The notes beneath the pieces were generated by a model. The model worked only from the letters and a program-made list of their open reading frames with translations, did no database searches and was not told the DNA's origin. 64,000 bases of DNA from Sphingobacterium siyangense (lineage in GTDB: Bacteria > Bacteroidota > Bacteroidia > Sphingobacteriales > Sphingobacteriaceae). The translations under genes were made by a program, and so were the position numbers. Below are positions 25,396 to 33,558 of this stretch, piece after piece. The first letter of the stretch is position 1. The number at the start of each line of letters is the position of its first letter. Location: contig NZ_VLKR01000016.1 of assembly GCF_007830445.1 (NCBI RefSeq), forward strand, positions 62,001-126,000. The letters are read 5' to 3'.

Positions 25396-27465
25396 ATGTC
25401 GAAAAAATTTATTCCTAGAGACGTTAGTTGGTTGAGCTTTAATGGCAGAGTATTACAGGAAGCTGCGGACGAGACGGTCCCTTTACCCCTAAGAATCAAA
25501 TTTTTAGGTATATTTTCCAATAACCTCGATGAATTTTTCCGTGTACGTGTTGCAGGTCTAAAACGGGCTATAGACCTGAAAGACAAAAGTGCCAACCAAT
25601 CCTTCTACGAAGACCCACAGCTCATATTGGAAGAGCTCAATATCCGGGTAATCAAGCAGCAAAAGAAATTTGACAGTACGTGGAATCGTATCCAAAAAGA
25701 TATGGCCAAACAGAATGTCTATATTAAGACCAGTGAGGAACTGAATCCCGAACAACAAAAGTTTGTGAGCGACTATTATCAGGATGAGGTGGAATCGAAC
25801 GTCATTCCTTTGATATTGGACGATATACGACCTATGCCCTATATTCGGGATAAGAGCCTTTACTTGGGTATTGCGATGGGAAAACAGGAATGGCAGTATG
25901 AAACCAAATTTGCACTCATCGAAATCCCGACCAGTCAAAATGGACGCTTCGTACAATTACCTTCGCCAAAAGATGAAAAGCATATTATACTTTTGGAGGA
26001 TGTTATCAAGTTTAATCTTCCATTAATATTTTCCTATTTCGGTTTTGATGTATTCAATGCACATGTCTTTAAAGTAACAAAAGATGCCGAATTTGACATT
26101 GACAATGATATCAACACGACGCTGGTTGAGAAGATAAGCAAAGGGGTAAAAAACAGAAGAAAAGGTAAACCGACCCGGTTTATTTTTGATCAAGAGATGG
26201 ACCATAAATTGGTCGAATTCCTGATCAAGAAACTTAACCTTTCAAAAAAAGACAGCATCATTCCAGGACAAAAAATACACAACTTCAAACACTTCATGGA
26301 TTTTCCCAATGTGTTTAAATCCTACAATCAGCCCTTGGAACGAACGTCCTTTCCACATCCTTATTTCAAAAACTACGAACGTGTAACGGATACTATATTA
26401 AAAAAAGATGTGCTGCTCTCCTTTCCATATCATGAGTTTAGACCGATCATCGATTTACTTCGGGAAGCAGCAATGGATCCCGATGTAAAAACGATCCAGA
26501 TTACAGCATATCGCTTAGCTTCCAATTCCAAAATTGCAAATGCCTTGATTAATGCAGCCCGCAATGGAAAGGAAGTCACCGTGATGCTTGAACTTCGTGC
26601 AAGATTTGATGAAGAAAACAATTTGGACTGGAAAGAGAAACTTGAACTCGAAGGCATTAAAGTACTTACCGGTATCCCAAATAAAAAGGTCCATGCAAAA
26701 CTATGTGTGATAAAAAAACGTATTGGGATGAAAACGATCCAATATGGTTTTGTCAGCACAGGAAATATCAACGAGAAAACGGCGAAATTATACGGAGACT
26801 ATTGCCTCTTAACGAGTAATAGGGACGTTATTGCCGATATAAATAAGGTTTTCAATTACCTGAGACGACCCAAATCAAATCCGGCTGACATTATCAAAAA
26901 TTGCAAAAGCCTTTTGATATGCCCAACGGATATGCGTAGAGAACTTCTACACTACATCGACCAGGAAATTACCGAAGCAAAGGCTGGCCGAAAAGCATAC
27001 ATCATTGTCAAGGTAAATTCGCTCAGCGATAAAGAGATGATTAAAAAGCTCTATGACGCAGCAACAGCTGGTGTCAAAATAGATCTTATTATCCGGGGAA
27101 TCTACTGCGCAACAAATCAAAAAACGTTTAAATTGCAAATGAACGCCATTTCAATCGTAGATGAATATTTGGAGCATGCACGTGTGATGTATTTTTATAA
27201 TGCTGGTCGAGAGCAGCTATTTATTTCCTCAGCGGACTGGATGACAAGAAACTTGGATCATCGTATTGAAGCCGCAGTAAAAATAACAAGCAAAAAAATC
27301 AAGGAGGATTTAAAAGAAATGCTTCAAATCCAGCTCAAAGATAATGTCAAAGCGCGGATACTCAATAATTCCCTGAGCAATCATTACGTCGAGAATAAAG
27401 AGGCACCATGTCGTTCACAGATAGAAATATACAATTACCTGAAAAAAAAATTAGCTGATCATTAG
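25396..27465 (+). CDS. ppk1: Polyphosphate kinase 1
   Basis: The 689-residue enzyme polymerises the terminal phosphate of ATP into polyphosphate. The N-terminal domain starts RDVSWLSFNGRVLQEA and has NLDEFFRVRVAGLKR. The two phospholipase-D-like catalytic domains carry the autophosphorylated His in KVHAKLCVIKKR (near residue 432) and the second His in NLDHRIEAAVKI (near 620). DPDVKTIQITAYRLASNSKIANAL and QYGFVSTGNINEKTAKLYGD are also typical. The length is normal for Ppk1. It is a single-gene unit with its own promoter and terminator. Confidence 0.97.
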   Translation: MSKKFIPRDVSWLSFNGRVLQEAADETVPLPLRIKFLGIFSNNLDEFFRVRVAGLKRAIDLKDKSANQSFYEDPQLILEELNIRVIKQQKKFDSTWNRIQKDMAKQNVYIKTSEELNPEQQKFVSDYYQDEVESNVIPLILDDIRPMPYIRDKSLYLGIAMGKQEWQYETKFALIEIPTSQNGRFVQLPSPKDEKHIILLEDVIKFNLPLIFSYFGFDVFNAHVFKVTKDAEFDIDNDINTTLVEKISKGVKNRRKGKPTRFIFDQEMDHKLVEFLIKKLNLSKKDSIIPGQKIHNFKHFMDFPNVFKSYNQPLERTSFPHPYFKNYERVTDTILKKDVLLSFPYHEFRPIIDLLREAAMDPDVKTIQITAYRLASNSKIANALINAARNGKEVTVMLELRARFDEENNLDWKEKLELEGIKVLTGIPNKKVHAKLCVIKKRIGMKTIQYGFVSTGNINEKTAKLYGDYCLLTSNRDVIADINKVFNYLRRPKSNPADIIKNCKSLLICPTDMRRELLHYIDQEITEAKAGRKAYIIVKVNSLSDKEMIKKLYDAATAGVKIDLIIRGIYCATNQKTFKLQMNAISIVDEYLEHARVMYFYNAGREQLFISSADWMTRNLDHRIEAAVKITSKKIKEDLKEMLQIQLKDNVKARILNNSLSNHYVENKEAPCRSQIEIYNYLKKKLADH

Positions 27466-27474
27466 CGGCCTGTT

Positions 27475-27531
27475 TATCAATAGGCGCCCAAATTGATCCA
27501 TAAACCCAACTGGGTTTTATACCTATTGATA
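27475..27531. terminator. Two-part hairpin after ppk1, likely terminator
   Basis: An outer 10-bp stem (27475-27484 with 27522-27531) encloses an inner 7-bp stem (AAACCCA with TGGGTTT, 27502-27517), which is followed by TTAT. It begins 10 bp after the ppk1 stop. Confidence 0.6.
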
Positions 27532-27564
27532 CAGACGAGAATCTCCGTTTTTATTATATTAATT

Positions 27565-27610
27565 AAGACACAAGTTGTATCTTCATTCCATGAAATTCAA
27601 CTTGTGTCTT
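27565..27610 (+). promoter_or_regulatory. 13-bp inverted repeat enclosing the start codon of the VanX-type gene
   Basis: AAGACACAAGTTG (27565-27577) pairs perfectly with CAACTTGTGTCTT (27598-27610). The 20-nt loop contains the ATG at 27590. The right arm is coding sequence for the signal peptide. It could limit translation initiation, or be an operator at DNA level. Confidence 0.5.
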
Positions 27611-28270
27611 ACATTTGGCTTAAGCCTTTTCACACTTTGCCTCCGTGGGCAGGAAAAGATCATGCCTTCAGATTTTGTATACGTCAAGGACATTATCCCT
27701 ACAATAAGCTTAGAAATGCGTTATTTTGGCAGTCACAACTTCACCGGAAGGCCGATTAAAGGTTATGAAAAACCAGTCGCTATTTTAACTAAACGCGCAG
27801 CGCTAGCACTACAGCAAGTCGAGAACCATTTAAATAAAAAAGGTCTTGGCTTGAAAATATTCGACGCCTACCGCCCGCAACGTGCTGTTGACAACTTTAA
27901 AACATGGTCCTTAAACACCAATGATACCATCGCAAAAAAGGAGTTCTACCCGCTTATCAATAAGAAGAATTTGTTTAATCTAGGCTTTATTGCCTCCAAA
28001 TCGGGCCACAGCCGGGGCAGTACAGTAGATCTAACGCTCATTAGCTTAAAAGATCAGAAAGAGATTGACATGGGTGGACCTTTTGATTTTTTCGGCGCAG
28101 TCTCACATCATCAATACGCGAATCTGACAGCCCAACAGAAAGAGAACCGAAAGATCTTAAAAGAAGCGATGGCTAAATTTGGCTTTAAAGCTTATGATAA
28201 GGAATGGTGGCATTACACCTTGCAAGATGAACCCTATCGTAAAACCTATTTTGATTTTATCGTAAAATAA
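27590..28270 (+). CDS. ddpX: D-alanyl-D-alanine dipeptidase (VanX/DdpX type, peptidase M15)
   Basis: From ATG 27590 the product has 226 residues and begins with a signal peptide (FNLCLTFGLSLFTLCLRGQ). The zinc site of the family is present: SGHSRGSTVDLTL (SxHxxGxAxD pattern, His and Asp ligands) and KEWWHY with the catalytic Glu and third His. IFDAYRPQRAV is the conserved block with the Arg that binds the transition state. The enzyme hydrolyses D-Ala-D-Ala, probably for cell-wall dipeptide recycling rather than vancomycin resistance, as no vanH/vanA genes are near. The next gene starts 2 bp after its stop. Confidence 0.9.
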   Translation: MKFNLCLTFGLSLFTLCLRGQEKIMPSDFVYVKDIIPTISLEMRYFGSHNFTGRPIKGYEKPVAILTKRAALALQQVENHLNKKGLGLKIFDAYRPQRAVDNFKTWSLNTNDTIAKKEFYPLINKKNLFNLGFIASKSGHSRGSTVDLTLISLKDQKEIDMGGPFDFFGAVSHHQYANLTAQQKENRKILKEAMAKFGFKAYDKEWWHYTLQDEPYRKTYFDFIVK

Positions 28271-28272
28271 AC

Positions 28273-29163
28273 ATGTCTGTAAAGGAAACTCCCATCGAAA
28301 ACAAGGGTTTTTATGTCTTTCATTTTAAAGGCAACAAATCAAAACCCGTCTTTAGTTCCGAGCAGCAGCACATTTTATCAAAAGGTGAGCTCTATTCGCT
28401 CTGTTTAATAAAAAAAGGTGAAACTTCCTTCATCATTAATAATGAACGGGTACAAGTTGCTCAAAATCACCTATTGTTGACCAATCCTTCTTCGCGAGTT
28501 AATGGCTCTTCGGTCGTCAAGTCTTGGGATTGTGAGGTTTATTTGATTTTCTTTACGCTGGATTTTAGCTTCAAACTGGATTTCCAGGAGGATTTCTTCG
28601 AGGTCACCAAAAAGTCTCTTGCCTTAAATGACAGCTACATCTGGTCGCTATCAAACCAAGATTCAACTAACTTATCCAACTTATTTAAACAGTTTATTCA
28701 TTACGATCGACAAGGGGCTAGCTATCTTTTCAAAAATCAGATTATAAAGTCATTAACGGAAATATTATTTTGCGAAATAGCCCGTCTAGGAAGCCAAAAT
28801 ATGCGAAATACACCAGCTATTCCCTCTCGAAAAAGAGAGATACTTGCCAATTTCCATTTGCTCCTCAAAAAGTCGTTTCATAAAGAACACATGGTGCAAT
28901 TTTATGCGATGGAACTTGGTATCACAGCGAAACACCTATCCGTAATTACGAAGGAACTAACCGGAAAATCAGCGATAGAACTTATTCAGAACGTCTTAGT
29001 GGAGGAAGCAAAATCGTTACTTTGCCAGGGGCGTTCCATCGGAGAAATTGCGGTGAAATTGCATTTCTCGGATCAATCCTTTTTTGGTAAATTCTTTAAG
29101 CGAAATGTTGGAATCTCGCCTAAAGAATTTCGTCAGAATCTTTATTTAAACAAAGTCGATTAA
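28273..29163 (+). CDS. AraC-family transcriptional regulator
   Basis: The 296-residue product has an N-terminal cupin-like sensor half (about residues 1-170) and a C-terminal AraC double HTH: MELGITAKHLSVITKELTGKSAIELIQNVLVEEAKSLL and IGEIAVKLHFSDQSFFGKFFKRNVGISPKEFRQ. It starts 2 bp after the dipeptidase gene, so it is co-transcribed and may control that operon. The effector is unknown. The last 18 bp overlap the convergent HAD gene. Confidence 0.9.
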   Translation: MSVKETPIENKGFYVFHFKGNKSKPVFSSEQQHILSKGELYSLCLIKKGETSFIINNERVQVAQNHLLLTNPSSRVNGSSVVKSWDCEVYLIFFTLDFSFKLDFQEDFFEVTKKSLALNDSYIWSLSNQDSTNLSNLFKQFIHYDRQGASYLFKNQIIKSLTEILFCEIARLGSQNMRNTPAIPSRKREILANFHLLLKKSFHKEHMVQFYAMELGITAKHLSVITKELTGKSAIELIQNVLVEEAKSLLCQGRSIGEIAVKLHFSDQSFFGKFFKRNVGISPKEFRQNLYLNKVD

Positions 29164-29853
29164 ATCAAAGATACTTGTAAATTGCTGGTCTGCAGCTGAA
29201 GTATCTTGCAATTTATCCTCGCCCCAAGTCTGCCCTTTCAACCATAGGGTCTGGCAGCCAACGGCTTTGGCAGGTACCATATCTTTACTATAGGAATCAC
29301 CTACAACCAATACCTCTTGCGCAGGAAGACCTATTTCAGTCACACCTAAAGCATAAATTGCAGGATCAGGTTTGCGTACACCAACGACAGCAGACTCCAC
29401 AACAGACTGAAAATAAGGCAGGATACCAAAATCGTCAAGTACTGATTTTAAATTACCATAAAAATTGGACACCATGACAATTGGATATTTTGCATGAAGT
29501 GAATTTAACAGTGGTTTTACCTCCTCAACGGTATTCTTTGCCAGCGAATAACCGTCAAAGGCTATTTTATGAGCTAATGAGCGATCTAGGTCGTACCCTG
29601 CAGCAATAAGATAATCAAATTGTACATTGAGCTTTGCTTCAAGTACTTCTAAAAAATTAAACTGCGGCTTAATGATAGGCTGTAAAGCCATCTGACGTTC
29701 CGCGTAGGTATAGGCCTCCTGAAAAGCGTTCAAATTTACAGGAACCTGATATTTTTCATAACCCGACCAGATAACAGCTCCCCAGTGGCCTCCGTTAGTG
29801 TCTAAGGTTCCACCATAATCAAAAATAATCCCTTTAATATTAAACTTATTCAT
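29146..29853 (-). CDS. HAD-superfamily phosphatase, last gene of the inositol-lipid-type operon
   Basis: The 235-residue product has the HAD motifs: IIFDYGGTLDTNGG (motif I; the usual second Asp of DxDGT is replaced by Gly, giving DYGGT, as in several HAD subfamilies), VMVSNFYGN (motif II), KPDPAIYALG (motif III Lys) and VVGDSYSKDMVPAKAVG (motif IV acidic pair). The cap is of the short helical type. It starts 1 bp after the flippase-like gene, so it belongs to that operon. A role in removing a phosphate from a phosphoinositol-type lipid or precursor is inferred from its neighbours. The 3' end overlaps the convergent AraC gene by 18 bp. Confidence 0.88.
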   Translation of the reverse strand: MNKFNIKGIIFDYGGTLDTNGGHWGAVIWSGYEKYQVPVNLNAFQEAYTYAERQMALQPIIKPQFNFLEVLEAKLNVQFDYLIAAGYDLDRSLAHKIAFDGYSLAKNTVEEVKPLLNSLHAKYPIVMVSNFYGNLKSVLDDFGILPYFQSVVESAVVGVRKPDPAIYALGVTEIGLPAQEVLVVGDSYSKDMVPAKAVGCQTLWLKGQTWGEDKLQDTSAADQQFTSIFDLIDFV

Positions 29854-29854
29854 G

Positions 29855-30856
29855 TTATTTCTTTTTTACTAAACTCATCCACCCCAAACCGATCATAATC
29901 CAGACAATTTCCCTAATTCGTGTCACAACACCCATAAAAATACCGACTTTCGCAGGCAATCCTATACTCATCACAGCCATTGCTAATCCACCTTCCCGCG
30001 TTCCCAATTGCATTGGAAAGAAAAAAACAAGATTGGCAAATAAAGAAGATCCCGAGCTAATGATCATAGCATCAATAAAATCAATATTGATATCTAAGGC
30101 TAAACCAATAAAATAAATCTCAAAACAGCCCACAACACGTGCGACAAATTCCCAAAAAAGGGCCGTATAGAAGCGATCGCGACGATTTTGAAAGAGGTTT
30201 TTCACCTGCTGATCGACGTCATTCAACGTTTCATACTTCGTCTCCAGTAAATGACCAACTTTTTTGCCTACCAAAGGTAGTTTAGACAAAGCCTTCAATA
30301 GTGAAACTGTAATTCCCTTCTTATAAAATTTCGTAAATAGCCAAGTACAAATGATAGCCATCACAAAAATCACAGCACAGGCCACATCAACCATTGTACT
30401 TGCCGGTACGAACCAAAGAATTAGAAAAACAGAAGCGACCCAAAATAAAATATGCGACAAAATGTGCATGACACCGTATAACAGCACGGAAGAACCTGCC
30501 TTCGAACCACCGACATAGTTTTTAAGCTCCATAATACGATAAGGCTCACCACCTAATGCAACAAATGGCGTTATATAATTAATGGCGTACCCCGATATTG
30601 TCAATTGTAAGACCTTCCAAAAGGGTACATCTGTCTGCGGCAATTCGGGTTCCTGAATAATTGCCTTAAATGCCATTGCGTTCATCCAGTAGAGTACTGC
30701 CCAGCTACCGAGGACGGGCAAAAACCACCAGCCAATTTTTTCGAGGTTGTTCCAAATCTCATCAATTCCCATTGCTTGAATCATATAGGCCAGTGTACCT
30801 ATACCGATGAGCATAAAGAGTACTTTATAGATCTTAATCCCCATAAGTTGGATCAT
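29855..30856 (-). CDS. LPG-synthase-TM / AglD-like integral membrane protein (UPF0104)
   Basis: The 333-residue product has about eight membrane helices, and family marks such as GYAINYITPFVALGGEPYR (the PxGxGG-like block) and FFPMQLGTREGG. Relatives are the membrane domain of lysylphosphatidylglycerol synthase and putative lipid flippases or glycosyl-carrier proteins. No catalytic cytoplasmic domain is attached. ATG 30856 or 30844 can serve as start; both overlap or adjoin the phosphotransferase gene that ends at 30834. In this operon a lipid translocation role is an inference. Confidence 0.85.
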   Translation of the reverse strand: MIQLMGIKIYKVLFMLIGIGTLAYMIQAMGIDEIWNNLEKIGWWFLPVLGSWAVLYWMNAMAFKAIIQEPELPQTDVPFWKVLQLTISGYAINYITPFVALGGEPYRIMELKNYVGGSKAGSSVLLYGVMHILSHILFWVASVFLILWFVPASTMVDVACAVIFVMAIICTWLFTKFYKKGITVSLLKALSKLPLVGKKVGHLLETKYETLNDVDQQVKNLFQNRRDRFYTALFWEFVARVVGCFEIYFIGLALDINIDFIDAMIISSGSSLFANLVFFFPMQLGTREGGLAMAVMSIGLPAKVGIFMGVVTRIREIVWIMIGLGWMSLVKKK

Positions 30857-31787
30857 TTGTTAATTTATCAACAAAATAACCGCTTACTTTTTCTTGTCGG
30901 TTACACATGTATATCAATATCGGATTAAGGACAAACATGTCAAAGAAAAAGTAAATCCAAGGCTGACCGATAAACAACCAAACAAATAGGAAAATCACCC
31001 TTGTATTGAACTGTACAATATTTGTATACTTCATCAATGGTTTATTTTGAGTTCTAAAGTCGACCATCAATTGTTTTGGCAATTCATCTTTATAACGACT
31101 CTTCACAATATGCAGCAGCTTTTGCAGTTTTGGAGAAAGCTTTTCCTGGTTACGTGTATAGCCCATGTAGCCATTCAGCACAAATTTGCTGAAAAAATTC
31201 TTGCGCCAAGACAAGGCATCATAGTCAACTTTCAAATCACGTGTATTGTCCAGCTCACTTCCAGCTTTACCTTTTATAAAATACAAATGTACATTACGAT
31301 AATAGTCAGCCATTGCCGACTGAAGCATATGCGATACACCTGCAAGTACACAGAATACCCATAGCCATTGTGGCCATCCTTCATTAATACTGCGTAAACA
31401 GATCGCAATATGAATAGAAGCAAACCAAAAATCTCCGGCAAAACCATCCAAGATACGACCAAAGCGACTTTTATTGTCTGTCATTCTTGCCAGCTGTCCA
31501 TCGGCACTATCTAAAGAATTGGCAAAAACCAATAAAAGCATGCCAATCACATTAATCCATAATGCAGGGTAATAGAATAAAATACCCGCCGCAACGCCAA
31601 AGAAAATACTAATAATTGTCACAGCGTTGGGTGTAATACCAATTTTGGCACAGACTTGCGCGATACGATAACCTATAGGTCGATAAAACCAAATATCAAT
31701 TCGCTCTTCTGTATCATTAGATTTTAAAGATTGTTCGAATGCACTCAAATTATCTTCTTCGATTACATTAACTTGTTCTTTCTGCAT
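30834..31787 (-). CDS. CDP-alcohol phosphotransferase, probable inositol-phospholipid or phosphoinositol synthase
   Basis: The 317-residue integral membrane protein carries the CDP-alcohol phosphotransferase motif near residues 95-120: DSADGQLAR, then eight residues, then GRILDGFAGD. In the standard pattern the last Asp is four residues after the third one; here that position is Gly and an Asp follows directly. Six or so membrane helices follow. ATG 31787 is chosen; it overlaps the ATP-grasp stop by 20 bp. An in-frame start at 31862 adds a stretch without family match. With inositol-1-phosphate synthase and a nucleotidyltransferase nearby, the likely product is an inositol-containing phospholipid or sphingolipid. 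Confidence 0.88.
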   Translation of the reverse strand: MQKEQVNVIEEDNLSAFEQSLKSNDTEERIDIWFYRPIGYRIAQVCAKIGITPNAVTIISIFFGVAAGILFYYPALWINVIGMLLLVFANSLDSADGQLARMTDNKSRFGRILDGFAGDFWFASIHIAICLRSINEGWPQWLWVFCVLAGVSHMLQSAMADYYRNVHLYFIKGKAGSELDNTRDLKVDYDALSWRKNFFSKFVLNGYMGYTRNQEKLSPKLQKLLHIVKSRYKDELPKQLMVDFRTQNKPLMKYTNIVQFNTRVIFLFVWLFIGQPWIYFFFDMFVLNPILIYMCNRQEKVSGYFVDKLTNDPTYGD

Positions 31788-32661
31788 TGTGGTTCTTTTC
31801 AGTAAATTTATGGTAAACCATTTGAGCAATGGCCTCAGCGGCCTCTGCCCGACATGGCGCAAAACTTGGCCAGTCGTTTAAGTCAATAATATGGAAGTCT
31901 CCATTTGCATCAATAATCACATCGCCGCCATAGATATGTACATCCAGGACTTCCGCAGCACGATTGGCAACTTCTTTTAGATTGTCGAGATCAAAAGGAA
32001 AATGCACTACCTCGTCATTAATTTGTTCATACAAATCATATTTGTGATGATTGTGTTCATATGGGTAGAAATAAAAGAAAAAATCCGTTCCCCGCACTGC
32101 ATAAAACTTGAGTAAGTCTCCGGCAAGATGTTCAGAAATCACAGCCTCTTTAATCCCACGAAGTGCATATTCATTCAAGATATGTTGCGCTTCTTTCAGA
32201 CTTGCAGCAAAGGTAACATCTTCCTTATGAATCGCATGAAAATCGCCACGTTTGATCCATACACCCTTTCCTTTCAGTTTTTCAAAAATAGATTGGATAT
32301 CTGCAACGGTAGAGATCACGATACTCTTCGGATAAGGAACTCCACCTTCTAAAAGCTTAAGGGTCATGTTTTTCCGAAAGCAATTTTCAATTCCAAATCC
32401 TGAATTCAAGACATTGATCCCATTATTTTGAAGAGATTGCAACTTTTTCACTAAAGTCTTTGTTCTCCCCATAGTCAGAATATTATCCTGCTTCAGGGAT
32501 GATGAAGACAAAAATTCATCTTCATTACACACCTCCACCGAAGCACCTTTTTCAGTCAGTTTTAAAACTACTTCATTAAATATAGCGGCATCATTCCCCA
32601 CATGGTTGGGTGAAAAGCGATTTTTTCGAGTTACGCCTAAAATAGAAATCATATCGCTCAT
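31768..32661 (-). CDS. ATP-grasp enzyme (RimK/ITPK-like) in the inositol-lipid-type operon
   Basis: The 297-residue product has an ATP-grasp fold: VWIKRGDFHAIHKEDV and AVISEHLAGDLLKFYAV for the nucleotide site, and a C-terminal DVIIDANGDFHIIDLNDWPSF with the Mg-binding acidic residues. The last block resembles that of inositol-polyphosphate 5/6-kinases as well as RimK-type ligases. ATG 32661 is chosen: it has GAGGAGG 12 bp upstream and leaves a 4-bp gap after the nucleotidyltransferase stop. Whether it phosphorylates an inositol or ligates an amino acid is open. Confidence 0.8.
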   Translation of the reverse strand: MSDMISILGVTRKNRFSPNHVGNDAAIFNEVVLKLTEKGASVEVCNEDEFLSSSSLKQDNILTMGRTKTLVKKLQSLQNNGINVLNSGFGIENCFRKNMTLKLLEGGVPYPKSIVISTVADIQSIFEKLKGKGVWIKRGDFHAIHKEDVTFAASLKEAQHILNEYALRGIKEAVISEHLAGDLLKFYAVRGTDFFFYFYPYEHNHHKYDLYEQINDEVVHFPFDLDNLKEVANRAAEVLDVHIYGGDVIIDANGDFHIIDLNDWPSFAPCRAEAAEAIAQMVYHKFTEKNHNAERTS

Positions 32662-32665
32662 TTTA

Positions 32666-33376
32666 CTAACTAACCTCCTCACTCAAAAATTGTTCCGCGA
32701 CGACACGATCTTTTAAATGATCAATATCGACCACCTTGTCAAATACAAATGCTTCTACTTGTAAATCGTTTTTCAATAAAGCACGCTGAAAATTACGCAT
32801 TCTGGAATTACCGGCTTCAACGGAGCTTAATGCACAATCCATAGCTGCTTTTCGGAAGCAATAAATTCCGCCAGAAACATACTTCGTTTCTGCGGTCGCT
32901 GTATCCAGAAAAGCTTCCACCCGAAGCTGTGAATTTGTGTTCACATAGAGCGGACTCTCATCGTCGACAAAAGGAGTGACTGCCATAAAAGCATCGGCAT
33001 GTTGATGTTGCTGGAATGCCTCCAAATAGGCATGAAATTCATGTGGTCTAAAAACCGTATCTGTTGTTGTCAGACAACAGGACGACCAATCGGGGTTATT
33101 TTTGACAAGCAAGGCAAAACTATGCAATGAACTTGCAGTATCTTCCTCTATAAGTACAATAGGTAATTCAAACGTTGTTTTTTCCAAAAACAATTTCAGT
33201 TCCGGAGATTGTTTATTGATGATAACATGAACTCTTTGCGCCCCTTCTTTAACAAACACGCGAATCAATCGCTCAATTAATGGAACTCCATGTAATGGTA
33301 GCAAGGGTTTCGGTAAATTAAATCCCTCTTTTCGCAATCGAGAACCTTCTCCCGCCGCTATAATTGCAAATTCCAT
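32666..33376 (-). CDS. Nucleotidyltransferase, possible CTP:inositol-1-phosphate cytidylyltransferase
   Basis: The 236-residue product has the sugar-phosphate nucleotidyltransferase start AIIAAGEGSRLRKEG with KPLLPLHGVPLIERLI (residues about 4-38), where the Gly-rich loop and Lys bind the nucleotide. CCLTTTDTVF corresponds to the metal-binding Asp block. A TTG at 33391 would add five residues, but ATG 33376 is preferred. In other organisms a nucleotidyltransferase of this kind activates inositol-1-phosphate as CDP-inositol; this assignment is inferred from the adjacent phosphotransferase and the inositol-phosphate synthase. Confidence 0.85.
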   Translation of the reverse strand: MEFAIIAAGEGSRLRKEGFNLPKPLLPLHGVPLIERLIRVFVKEGAQRVHVIINKQSPELKLFLEKTTFELPIVLIEEDTASSLHSFALLVKNNPDWSSCCLTTTDTVFRPHEFHAYLEAFQQHQHADAFMAVTPFVDDESPLYVNTNSQLRVEAFLDTATAETKYVSGGIYCFRKAAMDCALSSVEAGNSRMRNFQRALLKNDLQVEAFVFDKVVDIDHLKDRVVAEQFLSEEVS

Positions 33377-33502
33377 TTCTTTTAATTGCAAAATAAAATC
33401 ATTTATAAAAAAGCAAAACCCCCGTCACTATCTCAGCGTTCGTAAGCGCAAAAGTCTACAGAGGGTTATATCACAAATCTTCAATATCGTAAGGATTTTG
33501 AA

Positions 33503-33541
33503 GAAAAAGGGGAAAAATTGTTTTTAAACAATTGTTTCCCC
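33503..33541 (-). terminator. Terminator after the inositol-phosphate synthase gene
   Basis: On the minus strand GGGGAAACAATTGTTT pairs with its complement with one bulged base, then continues into a T-run. It begins 18 bp after the ino1 stop, so ino1 may be partly separate from the operon downstream. Confidence 0.7.
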
Positions 33542-33558
33542 TCTCTTATTAAGGTAAT

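Noticed and set aside
27590..28270. Vancomycin resistance determinant
   Set aside because: Only a VanX-type dipeptidase is present, with a signal peptide and no vanH or vanA; cell-wall recycling is simpler.
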